Part shown: positions 43,911-57,150 of the stretch, in pieces | Layout of the letters: every line of letters begins with the position of its first letter | Position numbering within the stretch: position 1 is the stretch's first letter | Origin: Dermacentor variabilis | Lineage: Eukaryota > Arthropoda > Arachnida > Ixodida > Ixodidae | Reading direction: 5' to 3' | Assembly (NCBI RefSeq): GCF_050947875.1 | Contig: NC_134573.1 | Span: 37,015,115 to 37,079,114, forward strand | Length of the DNA: 64,000 bases | The notes under the pieces: model-generated | Database searches by the model: none | The model's input: only the letters and a program-made list of their open reading frames with translations | Told to the model about the DNA's origin: nothing | Position numbers and translations under genes: made by a program

Positions 43911-45944
43911 ACGATTTGCACCGGGTCTGCTGTTGCCTCAGACGCCTCGTTGTAGCTATCTTTAACTCTCGTTTCTGGTGTCCTCGAGGTCTCATGAGAA
44001 CGTCACGTAGCAAGCGTTTCGGTACGTGCCGTGGTACGTACGTACGCACCGTATTGTTACGGGCGTACCCATGCATCCGTACAAAAGACATGTTACGTTT
44101 GGCGCATGCGCACTTTTTTCCAGCAGGCTTGCAGCGTGCGCAGTGTTGTTACGTACGCCCAGCTAAAAGTGTCTATTACAGGACATTACGTCTACACCTT
44201 CGGAGTTCACCAAGAAAACATCATTAAACGTATACTCCGAACCGTTGCCAGTTTTGCCCCTCTGGTGCTGCATAGAATTGAGGTTTGCCATATCTGAGTT
44301 CGAATGAACTATGGTGCGAATGCATTGCCGTCTATTCCAGGCGTAAAAGTTTATTTGTGATGGTGGACTAAAGTAGCCTGCGTTGTCACTGTTATCAGCA
44401 GACATGCTCCTGTGGAGTGGCCTCAGGGCAAGTCCATAGGAGGTAAATGAAGTATACTGACACCAATGAGTGCAGGGGGTGGGGAAGTGACCAGTAGGCA
44501 AATTAGGATATTGCAATTGTGAATCGGAATATGGTTACGACAGGTAATTTTGAAGTTTGCCATTCGTAGCGTCTGAGTTATCGATTGGGGTAGCTATTTC
44601 GGCTTGTTGGTATGTCATCTTCTACATTGCTGTAAAGCAGCCAGAACGACCGCACACAATGAAATGCAAATTAGGCAATACAAGCGCTTTGTGCTCTCTT
44701 ATGCGCCTTTCTCTGTCCCCAGTGGAACTGCTTGTGCTACAACAAAGTAGAAGATCATAGTTGCCGGATTTATGCACGCCAAATTTGTCTTGGTGTTTAT
44801 CATGGCCTCCTCATAGTGCGCAAAACAAATAACACACAATAAACTTGTACTAGATAGTAAGCGTCGCGTACTGTACGTCCTGATTTCCGAGTTCCCATGT
44901 GGCCCGTACATGCATCAAGTACCTATTTAGGATCCCTAAGAAAGTAATGCTATTAGGCAGACAAGTCGCCTGTGGAACTCTTGATTACCTTTACAAGCGC
45001 ATAATTACAGTGAACAAAGAGAGTATACGTAGGACCAGTGTTTGCGGTGTCTGCGTCTTCTTTCACCGGTTTTCTTCGTATGATTGGCCTTGCCGCTCGA
45101 CTGCGGATGCCTCATTCCTCTTCTTCTCTTTCACTCCTCTCACCTATCCCTTGTGCAGTACTGTAGAGGTGTCCTCACAAAGAGAGACAGTTACGGCGCT
45201 GCACTCTTTACATTTCATTTTATAAATCACGTACAATTTCTTTCTCTGACCCGCTTAAAGTAGCACCGGCAATATGAATGAAAAACTAAGCAATCCGTGC
45301 CAGATACAAAAGAGCATGTGTTTTTTTGCGAATATGGAAAACATATTCACCCCAGGAACAAAATCACGTTTTCATCTAGATTTCACAGCATACCTGAGGC
45401 TTGGAAGAATTTACACAGCTAAAAACTCGGCAATTCTCAGCTCTTTGCTCATCCTTCATACTCATCCAGTCATCATCCCTCAGCACTTCAGCAGCGCCTG
45501 TGTCGTGTGCCTCTTTCCTGTGCCCCGTTTTGGCGCTGTTTGTTAAATTATAGAAACTATGTTCTGAATTTAAAAAGTTTGCCATTCTGCTAGCCTAAAT
45601 TTATTCTCACACTCTTTTATCACCTATACCACAAAAACCGAGAAGGCGTAACAAAACTATTTTAATAAGTGGGCAATTAAACTAGCTTCACTGCATGCGT
45701 GATTTTAAGTGAAACTGCACATATTTTGCGAACGTTCTCCACAACCGCTGTGAGGTGTTTAAAAACCATCACAATAAGAATAAAGAAAATTGTAATCACA
45801 AGAATACAGTAATAAAGTTATGCAGTAAAACTGAAGTCTTCTTTCTTGAAAGTTAAAACTCACACTTATATTAACCTGGTATTGAAAACTCTCTTCCATT
45901 TAGAATATTATGCACGTCAGAACAACATGCTCTTTTTTAGTTTT
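43911..45944. other. Non-coding stretch
   Basis: GTAC-rich palindromic bases near 44025-44050 (GGTACGTACGTACGCACC). Frames here are not recognised. Confidence 0.4.
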
Positions 45945-46370
45945 TCACTGAGCAGCCAACGCTGCTCTCTCTTTAGATTTTGGCACAGCATGGCGGGATC
46001 TTTGGCTTTGGCCCAAAGGAGGCCAACCAGACGAGCACTCTACAACCACTTCATGCTGAAAGGCATGGCCGTCCTTATAAATAAGAAGCAAATCTTGAGG
46101 AGTTTTGGGTTGCCCAGGCAATTTATTTTCCGCAAGGAAAGCACTACTGCGACATGCGTCATTGTTGCTATCTCGCTTTAGCCTAGGCAAGCACAATCTT
46201 CCCAGTTTAGTTTGTCGTCTCAAGAGACCGTGTTCCTTCCGGTTCTCTGCTTCGCATGGCTGGCTTTCGTTCGTCAGGTTGCCTGATCTAATTATGCACG
46301 GAGTCACGTTCTTTGTCTTCGTCTGCCCAGGTGGCGAAGTTGCTTTCTGGGAAGAAGTAAATCGTGGCAT
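45945..46370 (-). other. Unrecognised open frame, 141 residues
   Basis: Begins MPRFTSSQKATSPPGQTK and ends SKERAALAAQ. Basic and low in hydrophobic residues. No domain recognised. The plus strand also has long frames here, so coding is doubtful. Confidence 0.15.
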
Positions 46371-47639
46371 CTATTGCCTTCTCAAAATGGGTAACGCAAA
46401 ACTGTAGTCTTTTGAAATTCAGTAGCTATGAAATTCAAGGGATATTTCATCCTTGCAGTAAAGATAAAGTGGCGCCGATAACACCCGGACAGAAGCAAAT
46501 CGAATGTTAAGTGTTCTCTCGGTTTCACATATGCTACTTTAGCGTTGGGGTAGCCTTAAAGAAAACATTAAAACAATATTTGTCACCGTCACTAGAACGA
46601 CGTAGAAAGAGTGGTTACTTTTACTACAAAATTAATCTTTGCCATTTTATCTTTTTCTTTAAGCTATCAACAGAGATAATATGCATCGTCTACCGATAAT
46701 TGGAAGTACCTTTTGTAAACAACATAAACAGCTTTTGCTTAACGTCAGCGCCACAAGAATATCAAATTTGGCACAGAGACAAACCTTTTCATAAACAGAA
46801 GGAACAAGTTAGAGGCAGAAATTCTTATCTACCTTACAAATGCACGATGACACCAGGCAGATGCGTAAGGGCTTCTCAAAACAGAAGCTGCACCGTTCGA
46901 CAATTGCTTAAGAAAAAGCCAAGGAATGCACTGTAACAATGCAAGTTTGCATGGTTTTTAATTTAGTATAAGTTCTTACACGAACTGCAACGAAATGTTT
47001 CAACAGTTACAAACATGCATCGCTGCTTGCTTTACCGAAAAGTGTGAATTGAAGTGGCAGTTTAACCTTCCGAAAACTATCAACTACAACAATAATTCCA
47101 TTGCCGCAGAAAAAAGCAAAATCTTGCACTGATAACGTATGAAGAGAATCGAAACAAATGTTCAGTGTTTGCTTCGCTGTAGGGCCTATGTTAATAGCGT
47201 ACATCCTACTTCGCCGCTTGCTCATTTAGAACGATATACAAGCCATGACTTCCTAAAATGGTTACGCAAGTGCCACCTGTTGTAACTTAAATGCACAGTT
47301 GTTGATTATTCTCGACGCTTCAGGAAAGCACGTTGCGGGCATCAAGAAATTTTTTTGTGCTAAACATCAGGAACTGGCTAAAAATATTTACTGGCCGAAA
47401 ATAGCACCAAGGTTTAATACAAATTAGTAAATGTTTCTCAGAAGTAAAGATGCGCTGTTGGGAAAATTTGTTTCAAATAAGGACGCATGTTTAGTAGTCG
47501 AAACGACTGGGAGATTGGACATGTTGCTTGGCCATGTTGGTAGGACATCAATGCAGCTTTCTGTGCACAAGAAGAGGATGAAGAAGGGGCTCAGACACAC
47601 AAGCGCAAAAGATTGTTTTATTTTGAAGAAAGTGACCAC
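46371..47639. other. Non-coding stretch
   Basis: AT-rich; nothing recognised. Confidence 0.45.
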
Positions 47640-49300
47640 ATATATAGCAGAATCTTCGGAGCTGTTCTACGCAAGAAGGAGGGATCCTTGCGGGAAAGGG
47701 CGAGTGACTATTTGGACACATAGGTGTCACCGCACCTGTCAATCAATTGCACTTGGCTGATTTCTCGTGCTAACTGATTACAATTTTTGCTGACAACTGA
47801 GCATGCACTGACAATTTGCTGACAATTGAGCGAGCAGGCTGCTGGGGGGCACAGGCACTGGTCAATCTGCACAAAGAATGCAGAAAAAAAAACACTTCTA
47901 CATTGGCGCGCTCGCCAATGCTTTTAAGTCGACGCGATAGGCTGTGGATATACGGAATAACTGCGACTTTTTTGTAAAGTGTCGAATACTGAGAGGCATT
48001 ACTTACTTGTGGTGACATGCGCTTCAACAGAGCTTCAGCAATGCTAACGAGGACAAGTGTGGGGAACCCCCTGCTCGCGAGGCGAACTTCCTGTTCAGAG
48101 AAGTTGTCGGCCATGAGATCTGGGCAAGACTTGCTTAAAGAATTGGGCAGGCATAACTTCGTAATGCCCCTTTTAACCAGGTTGGAGTGCGGTGACGCAT
48201 GCGGGAGCAGTGCTTTGTTGGCACGAGGCTCGTATTTCCAGTATATACGTTTTCTCGGAATAAACACCTGATGTCGAGAAAGCGTAGGCTTTCGTTAGAC
48301 GGCAACTCGTGAGTTAAAACTAAAGGGGACAAGGCCTGACGTATAAAGGATAGTGCGCTCGAAGTGTGTCTTGAAATGCTTGGACGTGCAGTGAAGACAA
48401 ATAAAAAATCATCCACGTACATAGATGTCTTTAGGATGCTAAATCACATGAAGGCGGCTACTGAGGTATGTAGCTAAAAATACATGTTCAGCTAAAAATA
48501 AATTGCTCAGAATGCACGATCCGATACATATCCCCTATTTCTGCATGAACGGCCAGCCGCCCGACTGGATAAAAGTGGACGTAAGATAAAAGCTAAGCCA
48601 GTTCCAAAATATACCCACATGACACCTCCTTCTCATTCATAAAGGCGACACTTTCAAACCTATCAATGCAGTTCTGCATACATGAGAGCAGGGGAGACTG
48701 GGGTAAGGAATAAAACAGATCCTTGGTGTCTATTGAAAATGCTCGAGCTTCTCGTGTGAGGATGACGTCAGGTTGTCTAATACAACATCAAGAAAGGGAT
48801 CATCATGACAAGAAAGGGGTCATCAAGGCGGAACAGACTAAGCGTTTTTTGCAAAATAAGGGCAATGGATTTCTGCCCATGTGTACCTTTCAGAGACGAC
48901 AGCTCTGAAAGGGTGTCAACCGTATGTGTTTTAACACGGAAAAACTCATCGAGGCAATCTCGACTACTTGCTCCTATACCTTTGAGCGTCCATGTATGTT
49001 AGCCTGATACACAGTTTATTAGCCTTTGATTTTTCTTTTGCTATTGACAGGTTTCTTCACGGTGCAAAAGTGTTTTGTACTGCTTCTAAAGCTTTCTTAT
49101 TAAAAAGACCATGAAATAGCACCGTGAAACCTCCCTCTTTGTCTGCAGGTAAAACACACAATCTATTATGCTTAAGGAAAGATAAGGCTCGTTTTACAGG
49201 TACCTTTGGTTCAGGGGCTCCGCTCCGTGTGTCTGCCTTGCGCTCGGGCGTCTTAGCCTCTTCTTCGTCGTCGTCTTATACGCACAAAGCTGCATTCATG
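47640..49300 (-). pseudogene. Penelope-like element, RT region
   Basis: Minus strand. Upstream blocks (48430-49300) include a GICIGSC-like motif; then MYVDDFLFVF with intact YVDD (48408-48419), ELPSNESLRFLDIRCLF, HSNLVKRGITKLCLP and VIPYIHSLSRRLKSIGER. This order (YVDD, F-L-D-I, H-x-x-x-V-K-x-G-I, Y-x-H-x-x-S-x-x-L-K) is that of Penelope-like RT and linker. The GIY-YIG endonuclease is not seen; a stretch reading GDTYVSK-SLALSRKDPSFL near 47680-47735 may be its C-terminal edge, implying deletion. Stops and frame changes occur. Confidence 0.7.
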
Positions 49301-50069
49301 ACTGGGAGATTCAGAAATTAGATCTCACCTGAGAATGAAAATGTCAGGTGGCTAACTCATTTTTTACCAGGACTGCTTTCTCCATAACTCGCTATGTAGC
49401 TTGGATAGCTTGGATATGCGACTGTAAACTATAAAGGAATACGCTCTCTATGACTATACCTGACATGCCCCGTTTCTGGCGTTGTTTGTTCCTGCCTGCC
49501 CTACCTGAAATAGTGCAGACTCTCTAGAAACAAATGAATTCCCTAATTTGGAAAATTAGGTGCAGCTGCCGAAGCGAACTCGGCTAATGACATATAAGAA
49601 GGTGATTGGCAACTTTGATTTTAGCGTCGAAACGTAGGCATTCTGCGTATTCCTGACACACTATATAGTTGCAGAATCTCTTGGGTCAAGAACCTACTTG
49701 GTGGCGCATCTTAGTTTTCCATCTACCATGAAATGAAGCCTCCTCTTCTCATTGGTAAATCATTACCGGTGACAACTTGCAGTGGTCCCTTTTGTGCGTA
49801 CACATTCCTTTACCTAAGTTGCACCTGGGCAGATCCTTTCAATCTAATATAGCACAACCAAATATATTAAAACCGTGGGCACAATTTCATCCGAGGTTTC
49901 ATAGGAGCCCAACACTTCTGTAAAATCTTGCACTAGCGTGCTGCGCTGCACACACAACGAATAGCTATGTTTTTTTTTTAAAAACTCATGGCGTCCGCTT
50001 CAAGTCGACAACTAACAATATTGTAAATATGACAAAGGGGCAATGATAGATGAAGCATAATTTTTTGTT
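49301..50069. other. Non-coding stretch
   Basis: Nothing recognised. Confidence 0.45.
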
Positions 50070-50290
50070 TATGTATGTATGTATGCATGCATGTATGTTT
50101 GCATGTTGTATGCACGTATGCATGTATGTATGTATGTATGTATGTATGCATGTATGTATGTATGTATGTATGTATGTATGTATGTATGTATGTATGTATG
50201 TATGTATGTATGTATGTATGTATGTATGTATGTATGTATGTATGTATGTATGTATGTGCGCGTGAATGTGTGTGTGCATGTATTTATGTA
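50070..50290. repeat. (TATG)n microsatellite
   Basis: Long run of TATG/TGTA tetranucleotides with occasional CATG variants, most regular from about 50147 to 50256. All long frames here (Met-Tyr-Val-Cys or Ile-His-Thr-Tyr repeats) are artefacts. Confidence 0.98.
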
Positions 50291-51551
50291 AGTACGGTGT
50301 TTAGATAAACATGTAAGCTACGTTTTTTTAAAGGGAATCTTTCTTTGACTCTTCCTTCGCCTTTCCTACTGCTGCTGTAGATGTTGCTGTCTGGCGCACC
50401 ACGTCGTGGGGTGGTTCAGAGCGTGTGTGTACAGGACTAGAGCGGCCGTAGACAGGAAAGGCGACGCGATAAACTCGCTTGGATTATGCGCGGCGTCGAA
50501 TGTGCAGAATACCTTCTGGAACTCGCTGGGCGTCGCTACATTACCCTATTGCCAGCTGTATTTTTCCGACAGCCCCCGTGAAACCATTATCAAAATTTCA
50601 GCCCTTGTGTCTCTACTTATGTGAAAGTCAAGAGGGAAGCTAGATAGAATGGTATATAGGAGGTGGATAGGAGGCAGAGAATTGGTAGAATCAACGCAGT
50701 TTCGAAACGAGTGAATAACAGTCTTGCCACTCTTTGCTCGCAGTTCCGATACGAGGGGGCAAAGAGGGGGGAGTGAATACGGAGACGCTGATGTGAGGCA
50801 GCAAAGAAAATCCAGTAATACAGACATGACTGCGGGACAAACTGGATAAGTATAAGTTCAAGGCACGGTACGGTGCATTTATGCCATCGCTAAATATACA
50901 CACCATGGAAGTCTGTCACGCGCAAGACTTACGCAGGGCGTGCAGAAGCGGCCTACCATATTAACTACTAATACTCGTAAACGAAGGAGAAAGAAAAAAC
51001 ACAGAATGACGACACAGGCGTTAACTTTCAACTGATTAATTCACGGCAACACGTAGCAATATACAAATCTAGCATGCGTGGAGCGCATCAACACGTCCAC
51101 TAATAAGCCTAGCGGGGAACGACTTATTAAAAAAAACACCTCTCTCCGACAGCACGCGAACTGATGAAGGCATATCAAGTAAGAAAGAAAAGCTAAGACT
51201 GTGTTGGGGATACCTCCAATAGGCTGTTTCCACCGGAGATAGATTTTTTGAAAAGTGGTTGCCTCACTAGGTTGATGAGTTGACTTGTTCATATGTTCTG
51301 CTTAGTGACATTTGTCTATACATTGCAACGTGTTGCCATTAAGAAATCAGTTCAAAGTCGCCACCAGTTTTCTATCGTTTTGTATTTTTCTTTCTCTGTC
51401 TTCGTCTATTATTAGCGGTCAATATGAGATGCAGTAAACACCGACTAAGCCAAACTGAAGTCCTGCTGGTGGAGAAGCAGAGCCGCAATTAAGCGCACCG
51501 CAGGGTCTAGGCGACTCTACTGAAGCGGTCTAAAGTCATATACACACATAT
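50291..51551. other. Non-coding stretch
   Basis: A GC-richer block at about 50390-50480 is not recognised; no gene seen. Confidence 0.4.
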
Positions 51552-51780
51552 GTGCTCTCCGTGGTAGCTTTGCGGCTATGGCATTTCGTGAGGTCACGGA
51601 TTTGATCGTGATCGCAGCAGTCACATTTCGACGGGAACTAAATAAAAAAAACGGTCGAACATTTAGATTTAGAGGCACGTTAAAGAAGGCCACGCTGTTA
51701 AAATTAATCCGCAGTCCACTACCAAGCCGTACCTTATATTCCGATTGTGGTTTTGGCACGTACAGCCCCATAACTTAATT
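51552..51780 (+). mobile_element. tRNA-derived SINE copy 4
   Basis: Head CCGTGGTAGCTTTGCGGCTA, B-box-like GATTTGATCGTGATC, then ACATTTCGACGGGAACTAAA, body AGGCACGTTAAAGAAGGCCA and end GTGGTTTTGGCACGTACAGC. Confidence 0.8.
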
Positions 51781-52684
51781 AACGTTTAATGCTTCTGCAA
51801 CAGTGCGATGCGCCATGTGAGGAAATAATAATGCTCAACCCTCAGAGGTTATGACGTATGGCGCACAACAACGCCTCAAGTAAACACCTGCCCTTTGTGT
51901 TCTGTGTACAGTGCAGAGAAACAGCAGTGGTGCACGCAAGGTAACGTTTAACATCAACTCGCCACTCTCGGGTTGGACTGAACGTCGACGAAACTAAACA
52001 TTCGCCATCAACCTCACCGCAAATCATCGACAATCAAAGCAAACCGCAGATGAAGCTTCGCTAACATCGATTCACACAGTGCGTGGAATCCGCATAATTT
52101 TCTTTAAAGATCTCTTTCATACACCACCTATTACTGTTAGCGTCCGTTCCACCACCCTAAATGAATTTCCGAGGGAGGGGAAAACTAGAAGCCAGTATGA
52201 CCGTATCGAAATCACCGCCTCCTTCCTAAGCAAAATCTAAACAAATGATAACAAAACAGAAACAATAACGCCTACTGACACGCGCACTTGTTCGTCTATT
52301 TTTTGTGATCGCATTTAACCGTTTAACAGGTGCTAGATGGTAATGCTACCGGACATTTTCTTTGTTGTTTATTTTCACCGACACTTACGCTAGATTCTAT
52401 GCACGACACTAATTATGTGGCACTTTTTTCCAAGGTCATGCGGGCACTAGCAATAACGATGGAATCCTTGACGAGTCGTGTATAAAAGCCTATGATCTTG
52501 ACTTACAAGTGACATAGTTTTGTAACTTGCAGTTGTAATACCGCATTAGCGTCTTAAAGTTCAACGCCACTACAACGTGAAAATATTTATGGTCTTTCGG
52601 AGACATTCTCGGTATTTGGAGATTTTAGCCAACGCTGGATTCTCGTTTTTGGTTGAAAAAAGTTTGACGAAAAATTAAAATTAA
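51781..52684. other. Non-coding stretch
   Basis: Nothing recognised. Confidence 0.45.
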
Positions 52685-52932
52685 TTATGGGGTCGTGCGT
52701 GCCAAAACGGCGATTTGATTATGAGGCAGGCATTAGAGGCAGGCATTAGAGGCAGGCATTAGAGGGGGACTCTGGGTTCATTTTGACCGCCCGTGGTTCT
52801 TTAGCGTGCACCCAATGCACGGTAAGCGGACGTTTTTGCATTTCACCCCCCAACGAAATGCGGCCGCCGTGAGCGGGATTCGGTCCCACGACCTCGGGCT
52901 TAATGGCGCAGCGGCACAGCCACAGCACGTTA
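52685..52932 (-). mobile_element. tRNA-derived SINE copy 5, with internal triplication
   Basis: Plus strand: TGCGTGCCAAAACGGCGATT at left, GAAATGCGGCCGCCGTGAGC and GGATTCGGTCCCACGACCTC (reverse B-box) at right. A 14-base unit, GGCAGGCATTAGAG, occurs three times in tandem at about 52725-52766, where other copies have one equivalent. Confidence 0.85.
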
Positions 52933-53248
52933 CCACGGCGAGTAAAGTTCGACGAACAAACTCCGAATGTCAGATGCAGAAAGCTCAGTTGACCGACAGA
53001 TCACTGGAAAGAACGGGTCCTGATTGTCAAGGATGCTGGGAACGCTTGGGTTGGGTTACAAATGGAAATACGCATATCGTTTTTCAAAGCAAAAATAAGA
53101 TGCTTTTGCAGAATCGACTTTTCTTATTGAATGTTATCGGTTCAGAACTATTTTAGCAAAATAAAGGCTTTGTCCATCTATACGACAAAATCTTATTGAT
53201 ATTCTGAATATCTTGAAGATGATCCGAAAATCTATCATTTGGTATTTC

Positions 53249-56010
53249 ATCATCATCATCGTCATCATCATCATCACCAGCAGCAGCAGACTATATTATG
53301 TCCACTGCAGGACGAAGGCTTCTCTCTGCGATCTTCAATTACCACTTTCATGTGCCAATCGGTCCCAAGTAGCGCCTGATAATTTCCTAATTTCATCGCC
53401 CCACCCAGTCGTCTGTCGCCCTGGACTGCGCTTCCCTTTTCTTGGTATCCATTATGTAACCCAAATGGGGCAACGATTACCTAACCTGCGGTATGCATGA
53501 CCTGCCCAGGTCCATTTTTTTCTCTTAATGAGAATGAGAATATCGGCTATGCCCGTTTAATCTCTTATTCAAACCGCTCTCTTTCTGTTTCTTAACGTAA
53601 CCTCTAGCATTCTTCGTTCGATCCCTCCTTGCGCGGTTCTTAACTAATTCTCGATCTTCTTTGTCGGCCTTCAAGTATCTGCCCCATATGTCAACACCTA
53701 TAAAATGCACTGATTGTACGCCTTCATTTTCAATGATAATGGTAAGCTTCCAGTCAGGATCTCACAATGTCTCCCGAATGCGCTTCAATTCATCATTATT
53801 CTTCCGTAAATTTCCTTCTCATGATCAGGATCCCCTGTGGGTAATCGAACCAGGCAAACGTATTCCTTCGCAGACTCTAGAGGCTGACTGGCGATCCTTA
53901 AATCTTGTTCCCTTGCGAAACTATTGATCATTATCTTTGTCTTCTGCACATTAATCTTCAACCCCATTCTTACACTCTGTCTGTTAAGGTCATCAATCAT
54001 TTGTTGCAATTCGTCTGCAGTGTTGCTGCATAGAACAATTACATCTGCAAACCGAAGATTGCTGAGATATTCGTCGTTGATCCTAACTTCAACGCCTTCC
54101 CAGTTTAATAGCGTAAGTACTTCTTCCAAGCACGCAGTGGATAGCATTGAAAAGATTGTGTCTCCTTGTCTGATCCCTTTCTCTATAGGTATCTTTCTAC
54201 TTTTCTTGTGTAGAATTAAGGTATCTCTGGAATCTCTAGATATTTTACAAGAATTCACGTAAGTGGTCTGTGCTTCTTTATTACGTAATGCCTGTATGAA
54301 TGCTGGTGTCTGTACTGAATCAAATGCCTTTTCATATTCTATGAAAGCCATATAAAGAGGCTGATTGTACTCTGCAGATTTCTCGATTACCTGATTTATG
54401 ACATGGATGTGATCCATTGTAGAGTACCCCTTCCTGAAGCAAGCCTTTTCACTTGGTTGACTAATGTCCAATGTTGCCCTTATTCTATTGCAAATTATCT
54501 TGGTGAATATATTATATAATAGTTGGAGTATGCTAATGGGCCTAGAATTTTTGAATCCTTTAACATCTCCCTTTTTGTGGATTTATATAATAGATGCATT
54601 CTTCTAGTTTACTGGAACCCTTGAAGTGGATAGACACTTTGTATATAGGGCCGCTAGTTTTTGAAGCGTTATATCTCCTCCATCTTACATTACATCGACT
54701 ATATTTATCTGCTCCTGCGGCTTTACCACGTCTCATGTCTTGCAAGGGCCTTCTTATCTCATCGCTAGCTATTGGATGAATTCCTGCAACTTGTTCATTA
54801 CTGCTTCGACTGGAGGTATTGTGACTCCTCTGGGTACTGTACAGGTCAGTTTAGAAATCTCCCGCTGCTCTTACTGTTGCTTTGAGATCGTTGATAATAT
54901 TATCCTGCTTTTCTTTCAGCGTATACATCTTGGTTTGTCCTATGCCATGTTTCGTTCTCACTGATTTCAGGCTGCGTACATTTTTTGCGGCTTCTTTGGT
55001 CTTTCTGACGTTATAATTTCGAATATCCTTTATTTTCGCCTTGTTCAGTTTTGACAGTTCTACGAATTCTATTTCCCTCTGGATTTGGAAACGTTAACAT
55101 TTATTGTTTGTTTACTAGGTACTTTGTTACGTGGGAGAGCTTGCCAACTGGTTGCCTTGGCGCCTTATCTCCCAGTTCAAGTTCTGCACCTGAAGCCAGC
55201 CTAGTTATTGGTTTATTCATTACCTCTATGGCACCTTCATCTCTCTGTTCTGAGGCTGCACATTTGTTTGCAAGCACCAGCCTCAATTTGTCTGCTTTCA
55301 CCCTTACAGCCTCTAGGTTGACCTGTTTCTCCTTGACCAATTTTACTCTTTCTCTCTGCAAATTGAGGTGAATCCTAGCCCTCACTAACCTATCATCACT
55401 GCACTTTACCCTACCTAGCACTTCTACATCCTGCACTATGCTGGGATGAGCAGAAAGTATGAAATAAATTTCATTTCTTGTTTCACCATTAGGGCTTTTC
55501 CAGGTCTACTTTCTGTTGCTACATTTCCTGAAAAAGATGTTCATTATTCGAAGCTTATTCCTTTCGGCGAATTCTACCAGCGTATCTCTTCTAGCGGTCC
55601 TAGAATCAACACCGCAGTTACCAATTGCTTGTTCACCAGCCTGCTTTCTCCCCACTTTTGCATTGAAGTCACCCATTACTACAGTATACTCAGTTCGCAA
55701 TTTCCTCGTCGCTAATTCAACATCTTCATAAATCTGATCTCATCATCATCGTGACTGTATGTTCGAGCGTAGGCTTGTGCTACCTTTAATCTCTACCTCT
55801 TTTAAGTTTGAGAACAACTACAGCTACGTGCCATTAATGCCGTAGAATTCGTCAATGTTACCCACTATGTCCTTACGGATCAGGAATCCTACCCCGTATT
55901 GCTTCTTATCTGGGAGATCTCTATAGCAGAGGACATCTCCTATATTCAGCAATGTATAAGCCTCACCAGTTCTTCTAATCTCACTAAGGCCGATGATATC
56001 CCAAAGAATG
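53249..56010 (-). pseudogene. RTE-like LINE with endonuclease and RT
   Basis: From right to left: endonuclease with DIIGLSEIRRTGEAYTLLN and DLPDKKQYGVGFLIRKDIVG (about 55850-55995), YTVVMGDFNAKVGRKQAGEQ (55640-55700) and VLGRVKCSDDRLVRARI; then RT (53785-54471) with KACFRKGYSTMDHIHVINQ, MAFIEYEKAFDSV, IRQGDTIFSMLST and LRFADVIVLCSN, where the second catalytic Asp is Val (near 54040-54051). The C-terminal CHVMHTAG-like end and (ATG)n tail (53249-53277) follow. Frame breaks are frequent. Catalytically dead. Confidence 0.8.
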
Positions 56011-56679
56011 AAGCACTAAGCAAAATGAAGTGAACTATGCATACATTCATTAAAATCACCCATACAGCACACAGAACAAGACACGTTTCAATCCTCTGCT
56101 GAGAGGATGCAACGTATGCTCGGGAGAGAAACGTTGACACGAGTCTGGCCCTGTTATGACGTTTGTTATCCTGTTGGTCATGCGCATGGAGAAAATGAGA
56201 GAGTCTCGTTGGCAACAGTTCCCACGTAATGCTGAGCGTTGCTAATTTTCCCGTAAGGAGCTCCTCTCGTCGGGGAACAAGCGCCATAAACGGATGAAAG
56301 AGTTGGTACTCCAGGGGAGGCTGAGACGACAAAATGGGCTCATGGACATTTCCCGGTAGAAAGTCGCCTTGAACTGGTGCCTGCCCTATACTGAGAAGCA
56401 GCGAAGAAGACTAAGTGAGAGTAAAGATCTCCTCTCCCATTCCCACGGCCAGACCCTCTCTCCCCCTTCGCGCCCGCTGGAATTCGGTGGGGTCGCCGGT
56501 CCGATATTCCGCCTGGTACAATGTTGCTTTGTACTCCTTGAGTGGCTGTCGCCCTGGTGTGGCAGGAGGACACGCTTCCAAGTGTGCCAGTGTGCAAATT
56601 ACCAAGAGTGTAGCAGGATTTCGCTTTCACGTGTTACAGAAGTGCAACATGATGCCTAATGTCCCACTTCAATTGCTGC
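56011..56679. other. GC-richer spacer between two RTE fragments
   Basis: Contains a frame of 96 residues on the minus strand (56340-56630) that I do not recognise. Base composition differs from both flanks, so this may be a solo LTR or other insertion, but no TG...CA boundaries could be fixed. Confidence 0.3.
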
Positions 56680-57150
56680 TTCTGAAGCCAACCTGGTTCC
56701 AGTTTCATTCATTACCTCCATGTCATTTTCATCTCTCTGTTGTAAGGCCGCATATCGGTTTGCAACAACCAGCCTGAATTTGTACGCATTTACCCTTGAT
56801 GCTTCTAGGTTGGTCGCTTTCTTCTTCACCAATTTTACTCTTTATATCTTCATACTCAGGTGAATCCTAGCTCCCACTAGCCTATGAACACTGCACTTCA
56901 CCGTACCTAACACTTCTACATCCTGCACTATGCTGGGATCAGCAGAAAGCATGAATTTCATTTCTTGTTTCACAATGAGGGCTTTTCCAGTTCCACTTTC
57001 TGTTGGTACGCCTCCTAAAAAAGGCGTTTCTTATTCACAGCTTATTCCTTTCTGCAAATTCTACAAGCATCTCTCCTCTAGCCTTCCTAGAATTGATGCC
57101 GTAGTTGCCGAATGACCGTTCACCAGCCTGCTTTTTCCTCACCTTTGCAT
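56680..57150 (-). pseudogene. Second RTE-like LINE fragment (endonuclease to linker)
   Basis: Aligns base by base with 55185-55670 of the neighbouring RTE copy: GAAGCCA(A/G)CCT, CATCTCTCTGTT, CACTTCTACATCCTGCACTA, CTATGCTGGGAT-AGCAGAAAG and TTCACCAGCCTGCTTT are shared. Many substitutions and small indels; a separate older insertion in the same orientation, or a diverged duplication. Confidence 0.75.

Noticed and set aside
50050..50308. Overlapping frames encoding Met-Tyr-Val-Cys and His-Thr-Tyr-Ile repeats
   Set aside because: They are translations of a TATG microsatellite.
56340..56630. Solo LTR or gene in the GC-rich spacer
   Set aside because: No TG...CA boundaries, partner repeat or protein similarity could be identified.
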